From positions 682,001 through 746,000 of the forward strand of contig NZ_JAMZFT010000001.1 in the NCBI RefSeq assembly GCF_024158125.1: 64,000 nucleotides of DNA. Reading direction: 5' to 3'. The notes below the pieces were generated by a model, which made no database searches, had not been told where the DNA came from, and worked only from the letters and a program-made list of their open reading frames with translations. The number at the start of each line of letters is the position of its first letter. Within the stretch, counting starts at the first letter, position 1. Of the stretch, positions 1 to 9,524 are shown in pieces. Made by a program: the position numbers and the translations under genes. This DNA is from Futiania mangrovi. Its GTDB lineage: Bacteria > Pseudomonadota > Alphaproteobacteria > Futianiales > Futianiaceae.

Positions 1-1
1 G

Positions 2-121
2 GCGACCTATGCCCGGGTGCTGGAGATGGGACAGGCGGAGAGCGGAATCGGCGGGCTCATCCACGCCTACGACGCGGACCGGACGGGGCGTGGGAGAGGC
101 GGCGGAGAGGGCGGGGACTGA
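2..121 (+). CDS. C-terminal end of an unidentified protein (partial, cut by window edge)
   Basis: An open frame enters from the left edge and ends at TGA 119-121. About 39 residues are visible. The first part reads like ordinary protein (alternating hydrophobic and charged residues, including Gly-Gly-Leu-Ile-His-Ala-Tyr-Asp); the tail is rich in Gly and Arg. It would be convergent with the DUF35 gene that ends at 137, with 15 bp between the stops, which is a sensible layout. No family can be named from so short a tail. Confidence 0.4.
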   Translation, partial: ATYARVLEMGQAESGIGGLIHAYDADRTGRGRGGGEGGD

Positions 122-136
122 GCCGCGTCCGCCCGC

Positions 137-559
137 TCAGCTCCGGGCGCGGGCGGCGAACAGCGGTCCGTCGGTGTGGGCGAGGACCACGATTTCCACG
201 GGGGCGTCGAGCGGAATGGGGCCGTCGTCCTCCACCAGCGCGCAGCAGATGCGCAACCTCTCGTCCAGATCGACGATCCCGACATGGATCGGGGCTTGCT
301 CCGCGAAGACCTTGGGTGCGGCGTGGATCACGGTGCGGGAATAGAGCGTGCCCCGGCCCGAAAGGGCCTCCCAGGCGTGCGCCTTCGACCAGCAGTGCGG
401 GCAGAAGGGCTTGGGCGGGAAGGTGAAGCGGCGGCAGTCCCGGCATTTCGTGGTCTGGAAGCGGCCCTCGGCTAGCGCATCCCAGAACACGCGGGTCAGC
501 GAGGTCGGGCGGGGCGGCCAGGCGCGGGGACGGTCGACGCGCAGGATCTCACAGGTCAT
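137..559 (-). CDS. Zn-ribbon/OB-fold protein (DUF35 family), partner of the thiolase-like protein
   Basis: This is a 140-residue protein of the DUF35 (OB-fold acyl-CoA-associated) type. Four cysteines at residues 39, 42, 53 and 56 form the CxxC...CxxC zinc ribbon, followed by the OB-fold segment. In known pairs the DUF35 protein binds a thiolase-fold partner and helps position the CoA ester. The ATG at 559 overlaps the stop of the upstream thiolase-like gene (ATGA, 556-559), so the two are translationally coupled and probably form a complex. A longer frame upstream of this ATG only overlaps the thiolase gene and is not used. The substrate cannot be read from the sequence. Confidence 0.88.
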   Translation of the reverse strand: MTCEILRVDRPRAWPPRPTSLTRVFWDALAEGRFQTTKCRDCRRFTFPPKPFCPHCWSKAHAWEALSGRGTLYSRTVIHAAPKVFAEQAPIHVGIVDLDERLRICCALVEDDGPIPLDAPVEIVVLAHTDGPLFAARARS

Positions 560-1749
560 CGGACGGCCTCCAGAATATGGACAAGGGCGGCGTTGTAGTT
601 GCCCAGCTCGGCGCTGGTCGCGCCGATGGCGGCGCCCTTCACCTGGCGGTCCCCGGCGCGTCCCATCAGCTGCTCGAACGCCTCGACGGTATTGTAGAGT
701 GGCGTGACATAGGCCGGGTGGCCGCGCGACATCAGGCTGCCGGAGGTGGAGACGGGGATGCGGCCGCCGAGCGCGGTCTGCCCCTCGGCCGCCTGCCGGC
801 CGCCCTGGCCCCGGGGCACGAGGCCCATCGCCTCGGTCGCCAGCACCTCGACGATGGTGCAGGGGGCATAAAGCTCGGCGAAGGCGAGATCGGCGGGCCC
901 GACGCCCGCCATGTCGTAGGCGGTGCGGCTCGCAGCCCTGAGCGCGCCAAGCGCGATCATGTCGTTCGGCTGCTCGCTGATCTGGTGCGCGCCCTCGTGA
1001 TGGAAGCCGCGTCCGCGCACACGGACGTAGGGCTGACCGCTGGCGCGCGCGACGTCTTCGGATGCGACAACGATGCAAACCGCCCCGTCGCCCCGCGGCG
1101 GGACCTCGTAGAGGCCCAGCGGCTCGACGATGGGGCGCTGCGCCAGAACCTCCTCCAGCGTGATGGGGTCACGGTACTGGGCAAGCGGGTTCAGCGCGGC
1201 GTGGGCGCGGTTCTTGACCGCAACGCTCGCAAGTTCCGCGCGCGACGAGCCATGCTCATGGATGTAGCGCATGGCGTCCATGGCGTACCAGGCGATGGGC
1301 GTGAGACCGAAGGGCACGTGGAAGTCGACGTCCCCGGTCGCGCGCATGGAGGAATTCATGTGCTCGCCCGAGGGGGTCGCGCTCTCGAAATTGACGCCGA
1401 GAGCCAGGGCCACGCGGGAGCGCCCGCTCTCCACGTCGCGGATCGCCTGTTCTAGCGCGATGCCGCCCGTCATGCCGTTACCCAGCACCTCCATGACCGA
1501 GCCGTCGCAGGGCAGGCGGAGATAGTGCGCCATGAAGGTCGAGAAGTATTTCTGCAGCGTGTAGGGGCGGCACTGGGCGAGAATCAGGCTGTTCACGTCG
1601 TCCTTGGCTACACCGGCTTGCGCGATGGCGTCGACCACGAGCCCCGCGAGAAGCTCGTGTTCGAGAACGTGAAGGTCGGAATCCGGCTTCGACTGGAACT
1701 TGCCGACGGGCGTCGCCGCAGCGCCGATGATGGCCACCGATTGCGTCAT
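556..1749 (-). CDS. Thiolase-fold protein lacking the nucleophilic cysteine (lipid-transfer/aldolase-like)
   Basis: This is a 397-residue SCP-x/lipid-transfer type thiolase-fold protein. The usual Asn-x-x-Cys-x-Ser-Gly nucleophile site reads N-G-M-T-G-G (91-96), so methionine 93 stands where the acyl-accepting cysteine should be. The G-H-P histidine near 344 is kept, but the second catalytic Cys-x-Gly near the C-terminus is absent. Cys-less members paired with DUF35 proteins, such as actinobacterial Ltp2, are retro-aldolases that cleave beta-hydroxyacyl-CoA, so an aldolase role is more likely than thiolysis (inference). The ATG at 1749 is chosen because the family N-terminus (Val-Ala-Ile-Ile-Gly) begins there. 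The promoter carries the TGAATGA palindrome. Confidence 0.85.
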   Translation of the reverse strand: MTQSVAIIGAAATPVGKFQSKPDSDLHVLEHELLAGLVVDAIAQAGVAKDDVNSLILAQCRPYTLQKYFSTFMAHYLRLPCDGSVMEVLGNGMTGGIALEQAIRDVESGRSRVALALGVNFESATPSGEHMNSSMRATGDVDFHVPFGLTPIAWYAMDAMRYIHEHGSSRAELASVAVKNRAHAALNPLAQYRDPITLEEVLAQRPIVEPLGLYEVPPRGDGAVCIVVASEDVARASGQPYVRVRGRGFHHEGAHQISEQPNDMIALGALRAASRTAYDMAGVGPADLAFAELYAPCTIVEVLATEAMGLVPRGQGGRQAAEGQTALGGRIPVSTSGSLMSRGHPAYVTPLYNTVEAFEQLMGRAGDRQVKGAAIGATSAELGNYNAALVHILEAVR

Positions 1750-1812
1750 GTTCTGACCGTCTCCCCCCGTGCTCACGGCGGCGCACCTTTCCAAGTGGCG
1801 CGCACTCATGTA

Positions 1813-1847
1813 GAATGAATGATCATTCAGCGGCGCGGGCCTGTCAA
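1813..1847 (-). promoter_or_regulatory. Promoter with TetR-type operator (site 1) for the thiolase-like/DUF35 operon
   Basis: Read on the minus strand there is TTGACA (1847-1842), 12 bp, then TGAATGATCATTCATTC (1829-1813). The operator overlaps where the -10 box should lie (17 bp from the -35), so a bound repressor would occlude RNA polymerase. It contains a perfect 14-bp palindrome (1816-1829). The same -35/12 bp/operator layout recurs at 2853-2887 and at 10386-10420. Confidence 0.72.
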
Positions 1848-2044
1848 CACGGCGGAACAGTGCGGGACGGGACAGTCGCAGCTGAGGCGCCGCGAGGCCC
1901 AGGATGGCAGATCGAATTGACTGTGTGTTCAGTGTGCGGTGCAGTATCGTGGCTTGAGTCGGTTGCGCCGGCTCGCCTGATGACGCAGGGTGCGCCGCCG
2001 CCAAGGGCGTGTGTGCAGAGAAACGAGGAAGCGGGCGGGACAAA

Positions 2045-2716
2045 ATGGCCGGTGTCGGAACGTTGAAGCAAGAGCGTACAGGGAATTCCGAGGGCGGGAT
2101 CGACCGGCGCCAGCAGTTCGTTGACGCGGCGACGCACCTGTTCTCGCGTAATGGCTATCACGAGACGACGGTCAAGGAAGTGGCCCAGTACGCGGGCGTC
2201 AGCCCGGGCCTGATCTACAATTATGTGCGGGACAAGGAGGAGCTTCTTTTGCTGGCGCTTGTCGGCGTGCTCGACAAGTACAAGGAGGAACTGCCCAAGG
2301 CGGTTGCACAGCACACCGACCCGATCGATCGGTTCGCCGCCGCGCTGGAGGCCTACTGCCGCGTGGTAGCCGCGATGCCGGAGGCGACGCTGCTGGCCTA
2401 TCGCTATACCGCGCTGCTGCCGCCCGCCATGCGCGACCGCATCAAGGGCATGGAGATCGAGACGAACGAGATCATCTCGGACTGCATCCGGGAATGCATC
2501 GCGGCGGGGTATTTTCGCACGGTCAACGTGGAGTTCGTCACCTACCGCGTGGTCATGGTCGCGCACGGCTGGGCGCTGAAGGCCTGGCGGCTCGCCAAGA
2601 TGCTGACCATCGACGAGTACATAAACGGCTCCATCGACTTGTTCCTGACGGCGCTGCTGACGCCGAAGGGCTTGCGCCGCTATCGCTCCAAGAGCCGCAA
2701 ACCCGAAGGCGTCTGA
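2045..2716 (+). CDS. TetR/AcrR-family transcriptional regulator
   Basis: This is a 223-residue TetR-family repressor. The N-terminal helix-turn-helix (about residues 22-65) has the typical features: an Ala-Thr-x-Leu-Phe helix, a Gly-Tyr-x-x-Thr-Thr turn, Val-Ser-x-Gly-x-Ile-Tyr-Asn-Tyr and a following Lys-Glu. The C-terminal domain is helical and ligand-binding. An alternative GTG start at 2009 would add 12 residues; the ATG at 2045 fits the family better. It is divergent from the thiolase-like operon and sits just upstream of the acyl-CoA synthetase operon. The TGAATGA-type palindromes flank it on both sides, so it most likely binds them and responds to an acyl-CoA or carboxylate (inference). 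Confidence 0.9.
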   Translation: MAGVGTLKQERTGNSEGGIDRRQQFVDAATHLFSRNGYHETTVKEVAQYAGVSPGLIYNYVRDKEELLLLALVGVLDKYKEELPKAVAQHTDPIDRFAAALEAYCRVVAAMPEATLLAYRYTALLPPAMRDRIKGMEIETNEIISDCIRECIAAGYFRTVNVEFVTYRVVMVAHGWALKAWRLAKMLTIDEYINGSIDLFLTALLTPKGLRRYRSKSRKPEGV

Positions 2717-2852
2717 AGTCCAGGCTCTCTCTCTCTCTGATTTCCCTGTTGCTGCCTGTGATCTCAAATCCGGGGCAGACCGCGAGCGCGTGCATGACCC
2801 CCGGGTGAGGGCAGCAACGTGCATGGGTGGCATACATCCGGGCTTTGCCGTC

Positions 2853-2887
2853 TTGACAGTGTTTTGCGGCTGAATGATTGTTCATTC
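2853..2887 (+). promoter_or_regulatory. Promoter with TetR-type operator (site 2) for the acyl-CoA synthetase operon
   Basis: TTGACA (2853-2858), 12 bp, then TGAATGATTGTTCATTC (2871-2887). The operator differs from site 1 at only two central bases and sits at the same distance from the -35, covering the -10. It precedes the operon starting at 3013. Confidence 0.72.
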
Positions 2888-3012
2888 GATATGGTCTGCG
2901 TCTCTACGCCGTCCGTCACCGCGAGTGGATGAAACGTGCAGACGCCAAAGCGCCGGAACAGACGGGCGGGCAGAATCCGACGCCGGCGAGCATGCGGGAG
3001 GGAATGCGCACG

Positions 3013-5181
3013 ATGGGTGTCTTGCGGCCTGTCTACAGCCATAAGGATCTGCATCGGCTGATCGCGCCGAAGGTCGTGGCAGTCGTTGGTGCTTCTCCCG
3101 CTCCGGGGTCATTCGGGGAGCGCACGCTCTCCAATCTCAGCGGATTCGACGGCAAGGTCTATGGCGTCAACCCGAAGTACGAGGAGGCAAACGGGGTCCC
3201 GTGCTTCGCCTCGGTCACGGCGCTTCCCGAAACACCCGATTGCGTGATCGTCGCCGTGGCCGCGAAGTTCGTGGAAGGCGTGATCACCGAGTGTGCGGAA
3301 AGGGGTGTCGGGGGCGCGATCGTCTATGCTTCCGGCTTCGCGGAGACCGGAACGCCGGATGGGATCGCAGCGCAGGAGCGGCTGGTATCCATTGGACGCG
3401 AGGGCGGCGTGCGCATCGTCGGCCCGAACTGCGTCGGGCTGGTCAACACGCACCTGCGCGCGGGCCTGAACTTCATGGCGGGCTTCCAGGACATGAAGCT
3501 GGTCACGGGGCCGGTCTCGCTGGTCTCGCAGAGTGGCGGTCTCGGCTACACCATGTTCCAGGGAATGGAACGCGGGATCGGCATCGGCCACTACCTCGCG
3601 GCGGGCAATTCGGCCGACGTGGACGTGTGCGACCACATCTCCTACCTCGCCGACGACCCGGACACGAAGGTCATCGTCTGCCTGTTCGAGGGCGTGAAGG
3701 ACGGAAATCGCCTCGTCGAGGCGGCAGAGCGCGCACGAGACCGGGGCAAGCCGCTGATCTTCTACAAGATGGGGACAGGCGAAGCGGCGCGGGAAACCGC
3801 CATGTCACACACGGGCACCATGGTCGGCGCGCAGGAAGCCTACCATGCCGCCTTCGAGCGGGCGGGCGCCATCGCCATCGACCGTCTCGACGGGCTGCTG
3901 GAGACGGCGAACTTCTTCGCGCGCTCGGGCGCGCCGCGTTCGGGCCGGGGCGTCGGGGTCATGGCGACCTCGGGGGGAGCAGCGGTCATCACTGCGGACA
4001 AGGCCGAACAGCATGGCGTGCCGCTGCCGCCGCTGTCGGATGCAACCGCCGAGGCGCTGAAGCAGTTCGTGCCGGGCTTCGGGTCCGTCGCGAACCCATC
4101 GGACCTGACAGCGGAGGTGCTGAAGACGCGGGAAACCTTCGTCGGCTGCTTCGAGGCGTTCGCGGCAGACCCCTCCTTTGACGCGTTGATCGTGCCGCTG
4201 GTCTTTGCGAGTCCGGTTAGCTCGGGCGCGCGTGCGCCGCTGATGAGCGAGATGGCGCGGCGGACGGGGCTGCCTATCGTCGGCATATGGATGAACGACT
4301 GGCTGCAAGGGCCGGGGAGCGAGGTGCTGGATGCGGATACGCACGCGTCGATCTTCCGGTCCTCCGATCACTGTTTTGAGGCCATTGCGCACTGGTTCCG
4401 CTGGCACCGGCGCCGCACGGAGGTGCAGGCGCGTGGCACGCCAGCGCGGTTGAGCGGCCGCCAGGCGGGGGAGGCGGCGCGGGCGGCGCTGACGTCGCTG
4501 CCCCGGGACACGCGCAGCCCGGACGAGGTGACGGCGAAGGACATCCTCGCGCGCTATGGCATCGGCATTCTCAAGGAGCGGCTGGCGAAGGACGCGCAGG
4601 AGGCGGCGCGGGTGGCGCAGGAGATCGGCTTCCCGGTCGCGCTGAAGATCGCCTCGCCCGACATCGCGCACAAGACCGAGGCCGGCGGCGTGGTCCTGAA
4701 CCTCGCCGATGAAGACGCGGTGCGCACGGCCTTCACGCAGATCGCTGTGGCAGCGAAGGCCTACAATCCCTCGGCGCGGATCGAAGGGTGCGTGGTGCAG
4801 GAGATGGTGCCGGGCGGCCTCGAACTGGTACTGGGCGCGCGGATCGACGCGCAGTTCGGGCCGCTGGTGGCGGTCGGCCTCGGCGGGACGCTGGTCGAGC
4901 TGCTGCGCGACACCGCCGTCGGGCTCGCGCCGGTGAGCGCGGCGGAGGCGCGGGAGATGCTCGAAAGTCTCAAGGGCGCGGCGCTGCTGAAGGGCTATCG
5001 CGGGTCGGAGCCGGTGGACGTCGATGCGCTGGCCGAACAGGTCGCGCGCTTTTCGGAGTTCGTGGCCGACGCCGCGGACCTCGTCGAGGAGGTCGACGTG
5101 AACCCGGTCATCGTGCGCGGCGCGCGCGCCGTCGCGGTCGATGCGCTGATCGTGACGAAAAAACACGAGGGGAGGGGCTGA
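3013..5181 (+). CDS. ADP-forming acyl-CoA synthetase (fused CoA-ligase/ATP-grasp)
   Basis: This is a 722-residue fused NDP-forming acyl-CoA synthetase, of the type that converts a carboxylate, ATP and CoA to acyl-CoA, ADP and phosphate. The order is a CoA-binding Rossmann domain (Val-Val-Gly-Ala-Ser near residue 25), ligase domains with the phosphohistidine motif Met-Ser-His-Thr-Gly (His266), and a C-terminal ATP-grasp domain from about residue 500. Of several in-frame ATGs (2992, 3004, 3013), 3013 has a GGGAGGGA ribosome site 9 bp upstream and starts the conserved region. The gene heads a six-gene operon and overlaps the MaoC gene by one base. The acid activated is unknown; branched or aromatic acids are possible given the racemase and MaoC neighbours. 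Confidence 0.9.
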   Translation: MGVLRPVYSHKDLHRLIAPKVVAVVGASPAPGSFGERTLSNLSGFDGKVYGVNPKYEEANGVPCFASVTALPETPDCVIVAVAAKFVEGVITECAERGVGGAIVYASGFAETGTPDGIAAQERLVSIGREGGVRIVGPNCVGLVNTHLRAGLNFMAGFQDMKLVTGPVSLVSQSGGLGYTMFQGMERGIGIGHYLAAGNSADVDVCDHISYLADDPDTKVIVCLFEGVKDGNRLVEAAERARDRGKPLIFYKMGTGEAARETAMSHTGTMVGAQEAYHAAFERAGAIAIDRLDGLLETANFFARSGAPRSGRGVGVMATSGGAAVITADKAEQHGVPLPPLSDATAEALKQFVPGFGSVANPSDLTAEVLKTRETFVGCFEAFAADPSFDALIVPLVFASPVSSGARAPLMSEMARRTGLPIVGIWMNDWLQGPGSEVLDADTHASIFRSSDHCFEAIAHWFRWHRRRTEVQARGTPARLSGRQAGEAARAALTSLPRDTRSPDEVTAKDILARYGIGILKERLAKDAQEAARVAQEIGFPVALKIASPDIAHKTEAGGVVLNLADEDAVRTAFTQIAVAAKAYNPSARIEGCVVQEMVPGGLELVLGARIDAQFGPLVAVGLGGTLVELLRDTAVGLAPVSAAEAREMLESLKGAALLKGYRGSEPVDVDALAEQVARFSEFVADAADLVEEVDVNPVIVRGARAVAVDALIVTKKHEGRG

Positions 5182-5651
5182 TGGCGAAATATATCGAGGA
5201 CTTCAAGGTCGGCGAAAAGGCGCAGAGCCCCGGCCGGACCATCACCGAAACGGACGTTGTGCTGTTCTCGGGTCTCTCCGGAGACACGAACCCGGCGCAC
5301 ACCGACGCCGTGCACTCGGCGAAAAGCCCGTTCGGACAGAGGATCGCGCACGGCGCGCTGTGCCTGTCGGTCTGCACGGGGTTGAGCGCGCGGATCGGTG
5401 ACCTCGACGGCACGGCGATCGCCTTCCTCGGCATCGACGAGTGGCGCTTCCACGCGCCGGTGTTCTTCGGCGACACCGTGACGCTCCATACGACCGTGCT
5501 GGAAGCGCGCGTGACGTCGAAGGGCGACCGGGGCGTGCTGAAGCGGAAGATGGAACTGGTCAAGCAGGACGGCACGCTGGTGCAGAGCGGGCTGTTCACG
5601 ACCATGGTCATGACGAGGGCGGGCGCACAGGCGGCCGGCAAGGCGGAGTGA
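5181..5651 (+). CDS. MaoC-like (R)-enoyl-CoA hydratase
   Basis: This is a 156-residue hot-dog-fold hydratase. The hydratase-2 motif is present, with Asp35 and His40 in Ser-Gly-Asp-Thr-Asn-Pro-Ala-His as the expected catalytic pair. Such enzymes add water to trans-2-enoyl-CoA to give the (R)-3-hydroxy product. Its ATG (5181) shares a base with the stop of the acyl-CoA synthetase gene and follows a GGGGAGGGG ribosome site within that gene's end. It is followed 5 bp later by an acyl-CoA dehydrogenase, so activation, oxidation and hydration are encoded together. Confidence 0.9.
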   Translation: MAKYIEDFKVGEKAQSPGRTITETDVVLFSGLSGDTNPAHTDAVHSAKSPFGQRIAHGALCLSVCTGLSARIGDLDGTAIAFLGIDEWRFHAPVFFGDTVTLHTTVLEARVTSKGDRGVLKRKMELVKQDGTLVQSGLFTTMVMTRAGAQAAGKAE

Positions 5652-5656
5652 GCGCG

Positions 5657-6811
<1,155 letters not shown>

Positions 6812-6875
6812 GGCGGCGGCCGGGGCGCTCCCTTCCCCGGCCGTTCCTTCGGCCCGAGGGATGACGAGGAGAGGC

Positions 6876-8018
6876 ATGGGACCGCTTGCAGGCATGAAGA
6901 TCATCGAGTTCGGCGGCATCGGCCCCGGACCGTTCGCTGCCATGATGCTGTCGGACATGGGAGCGGACGTGCTGCGCCTTGACCGGACGGCGCCTAGCGG
7001 CCTCGGCGTGCCGCGCGCCATCGAGCACGATACCACGCGGCGGGGGCGGCTTTCGGTCGCGGTCGATCTCAAGGCGAAGGGCGCGCGCGAACTCGTGCTG
7101 CGATTGCTCAAGGACGCCGACGGCCTGATCGAGGGGTTCCGGCCGGGCGTGATGGAGCGGCTGGGGCTCGGCCCCGCCGACGTGCACGCGGTCAACCCGC
7201 GCCTCGTCTACGGACGAATGACCGGGTGGGGGCAGACAGGTCCGCTCGCGCCCGCGGTCGGTCACGACATCAATTACCTGGCGATCAGCGGGGCGCTGTC
7301 GATGATCGGACGGCAGGGCCAGCCGCCTGCGATCCCGCTGAATCTCGTGGCAGACCTGGGCGGCGGTGCGCTCTATCTCGTGGTGGGGATGCTTGCCGCG
7401 CTGCACTCGGCGCGCAGCACGGGAAAGGGGCAGGTGGTCGACGCGGCCATCGTCGACGGCATCTCCTCGCTGCTCACGACCTATTACGGCTATCACGCGG
7501 CGGGGACGTGGCGGCACCGGCTGGAGAGCAACGTCATCGACGGCGGCGCACCCTGGTACAATGTCTATGAAACGAAGGACCGGAAATACGTCAGCGTCGG
7601 CGCAGTCGAGGGCAAGTTCTACAAGGATCTGCTGAAGGGCATGGGGCTTGCCGATGCGGACCTGCCGGACCAGTACGACCGTGACAGCTGGCCCGCGATG
7701 AAGGTCCGCTTCGCCGAGGTGTTCGCCACGAAGACGCGCGAGGAGTGGGACGCCGAGATGGAGGGGCTCGACGCCTGCTACGCGCCGGTGCTGAGCCTGC
7801 CCGAGGCGATGACCCACCCGCACAATGTTGCGCGCGGCATGGTGCGCGACGTGAACGGCATCGACCACCCCGCGCCCGCGCCGCGCTTCGATGTCACGCC
7901 CGCGGACATCAAGGGCCCGCCGCGGCCGGAGGGTGCAGACACCGACGCAGGCCTCGACGCCTGGGGCGTGAGCGCGGAGGAGCGCGAGGCGCTCAGGCAG
8001 GCGGGAGTGATCGGTTAG
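6876..8018 (+). CDS. Alpha-methylacyl-CoA racemase-like family III CoA-transferase protein
   Basis: This is a 380-residue CaiB/BaiF-fold protein of the alpha-methylacyl-CoA racemase branch. The motif Gly-His-Asp-Ile-Asn-Tyr-Leu is present with His130, and Asp160 lies 30 residues later; this spacing matches the catalytic His/Asp pair of known racemases. It would epimerise 2-methyl-branched acyl-CoA so that the stereospecific dehydrogenase can act. The start at 6876 is preferred over 6861 because the GAGGAGAGG ribosome site lies just before it. The operon context (ligase, dehydrogenase, MaoC) suits degradation of a branched side chain. Confidence 0.87.
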   Translation: MGPLAGMKIIEFGGIGPGPFAAMMLSDMGADVLRLDRTAPSGLGVPRAIEHDTTRRGRLSVAVDLKAKGARELVLRLLKDADGLIEGFRPGVMERLGLGPADVHAVNPRLVYGRMTGWGQTGPLAPAVGHDINYLAISGALSMIGRQGQPPAIPLNLVADLGGGALYLVVGMLAALHSARSTGKGQVVDAAIVDGISSLLTTYYGYHAAGTWRHRLESNVIDGGAPWYNVYETKDRKYVSVGAVEGKFYKDLLKGMGLADADLPDQYDRDSWPAMKVRFAEVFATKTREEWDAEMEGLDACYAPVLSLPEAMTHPHNVARGMVRDVNGIDHPAPAPRFDVTPADIKGPPRPEGADTDAGLDAWGVSAEEREALRQAGVIG

Positions 8019-8022
8019 GACC

Positions 8023-9483
8023 GTGGACGCCACCGGCCCCGGTGAACCGGGAGAGCATAGCGAACGTCTGAAAGCACTGGTGCTGAGGGTCCAGGGCGCC
8101 GTGCTGCTGAGCATCATGGGGCTTGCGCTGCTGAAAGGTCTCGGCGGTGTCACCGGGCTCGAACCGCTGGCCTTCGCCCTGATGCTGCCGTTCGGCGCGC
8201 TGGTCGCGTTCAACGGCACGCGGGTCGCGCGGGTCTTCCTCGCGGCGGCGGCGCTGGCGGTCGTGGCATTGCTGACGCTGGTAGAGACGCCCGGCCCGGT
8301 GTTCGGGGAGGCGGTGCGGCGGTCGCTGCTGTTCGTCTCCTTCTTCTCCGCGATCCTGATCCTGCGGGAGGCCACATTCCGTTCCCATCTGCTGCGGCGG
8401 CTCAGCGATTATCTTGTGTCGCAGCCGCCGGGGCGACGGTTCATTTCGCTCCTGCTCGGCAGCCATCTGTTCGGCGTGATGATGAACATGGGCGGCATCG
8501 TGCTGCTGGGCGCGGTCGCGACGCAGAAGAGCAGGCGCGACGGCACGGGCCTCAGCCCGTTTGACCAGAGGCAGGCGGCGCTCGCCGTGCTGCGCGGGTT
8601 CGCACCCACGGCGATGTGGTCGCCGCTGTCGCTCACGCCGGTCGTCGTCTCCTCGCTGGTGCCGGGGGTGCGGATCGGCCAGCTCGTCGCCTGGGGCATC
8701 GGGTTCGCCGCAGCGATCCTGGCCATGTCCTTCGTGGTAAACCGGCTGGAGACCTGGACCGAGCGGCGAAAGCGGCAGGCCACGATGACCGCCGCCGCGG
8801 CTGCGCCCCCGCGCCCGCCCACGCCGTGGCGCACGCTGTTCGCCGTACTGGGGGTGGTGCTGCTGATCTTCGTGCTGATCGCGGCGGGAGTGCGCCTGAC
8901 CGGGGCAGGGATCGCCACCGTGGTGACGCTGGTGCTGCCGGTCTTCACGCTGGGCTGGCTTCTGGTGCAGTGCCGCTACTCGCTGCGGGCGTGCGTGCGC
9001 GGGCCGCTTGCCAATGTCGCGGCACGGACGCTGCCGGCGCAGTCGTCGGAGATCACGGTCATGATGGTCGCGGCCTTCGTCGGGCCGGTGATCGTCGCCC
9101 TTCTCCCAGCCGGGTTGATCGCGGAATGGCTTGCTGGGCACCATTTCGGAGCCATCGCAATCGTCTATGGCAGTTTCCTGATCGTGCTCGTCTCAGGCGC
9201 CATCGCCGTCAATCCGATTGTGACGATTGCCGTCATCATGGGGGTCATCGGCGACCCCAGGGACCTTGGCGTGCACCCGCTCTACATCGCGACGACGCTG
9301 ACCGCAGCGTGGGGGATGGCGGCGCAATTGTCGCCGGTCACGGCCTGCTCGATGATCTCGGCCGGTGCGTTCGGGGTGACGCCGCGCACCCTCGTCTTCG
9401 GATGGAACCGGACGTTCGGCGTCGTCGCCATGCTGGCGGCGCTGGTGGTCATCGTCGGGGTGGGGTTGTTGCAGCAGGGCTAG
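8023..9483 (+). CDS. Polytopic membrane protein, probable transporter of unknown family
   Basis: This is a 486-residue protein with roughly 11-13 hydrophobic segments spread along its length (for example near 25-90, 150-175, 210-240, 285-335, 365-425 and 455-485). There is no ATPase or binding-protein domain. A conserved-looking membrane loop contains Pro-Thr-Ala-Met-Trp-Ser-Pro-Leu-Ser, reminiscent of ion-transporter-type anion permeases, but I cannot name the family. It starts with GTG four bases after the racemase gene. Its place inside a CoA-ester catabolic operon suggests uptake or export of the pathway's carboxylate. Confidence 0.75.
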   Translation: MDATGPGEPGEHSERLKALVLRVQGAVLLSIMGLALLKGLGGVTGLEPLAFALMLPFGALVAFNGTRVARVFLAAAALAVVALLTLVETPGPVFGEAVRRSLLFVSFFSAILILREATFRSHLLRRLSDYLVSQPPGRRFISLLLGSHLFGVMMNMGGIVLLGAVATQKSRRDGTGLSPFDQRQAALAVLRGFAPTAMWSPLSLTPVVVSSLVPGVRIGQLVAWGIGFAAAILAMSFVVNRLETWTERRKRQATMTAAAAAPPRPPTPWRTLFAVLGVVLLIFVLIAAGVRLTGAGIATVVTLVLPVFTLGWLLVQCRYSLRACVRGPLANVAARTLPAQSSEITVMMVAAFVGPVIVALLPAGLIAEWLAGHHFGAIAIVYGSFLIVLVSGAIAVNPIVTIAVIMGVIGDPRDLGVHPLYIATTLTAAWGMAAQLSPVTACSMISAGAFGVTPRTLVFGWNRTFGVVAMLAALVVIVGVGLLQQG

Positions 9484-9524
9484 CCCGCTCACGCGGAGCA
9501 GACCGGAACAGGGAGGGACAGGTC

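Noticed and set aside
560-1078. Long minus-strand frame extending the DUF35 protein upstream
   Set aside because: It overlaps the thiolase-like gene in another frame; the zinc-ribbon protein starts at 559 with an ATGA overlap.
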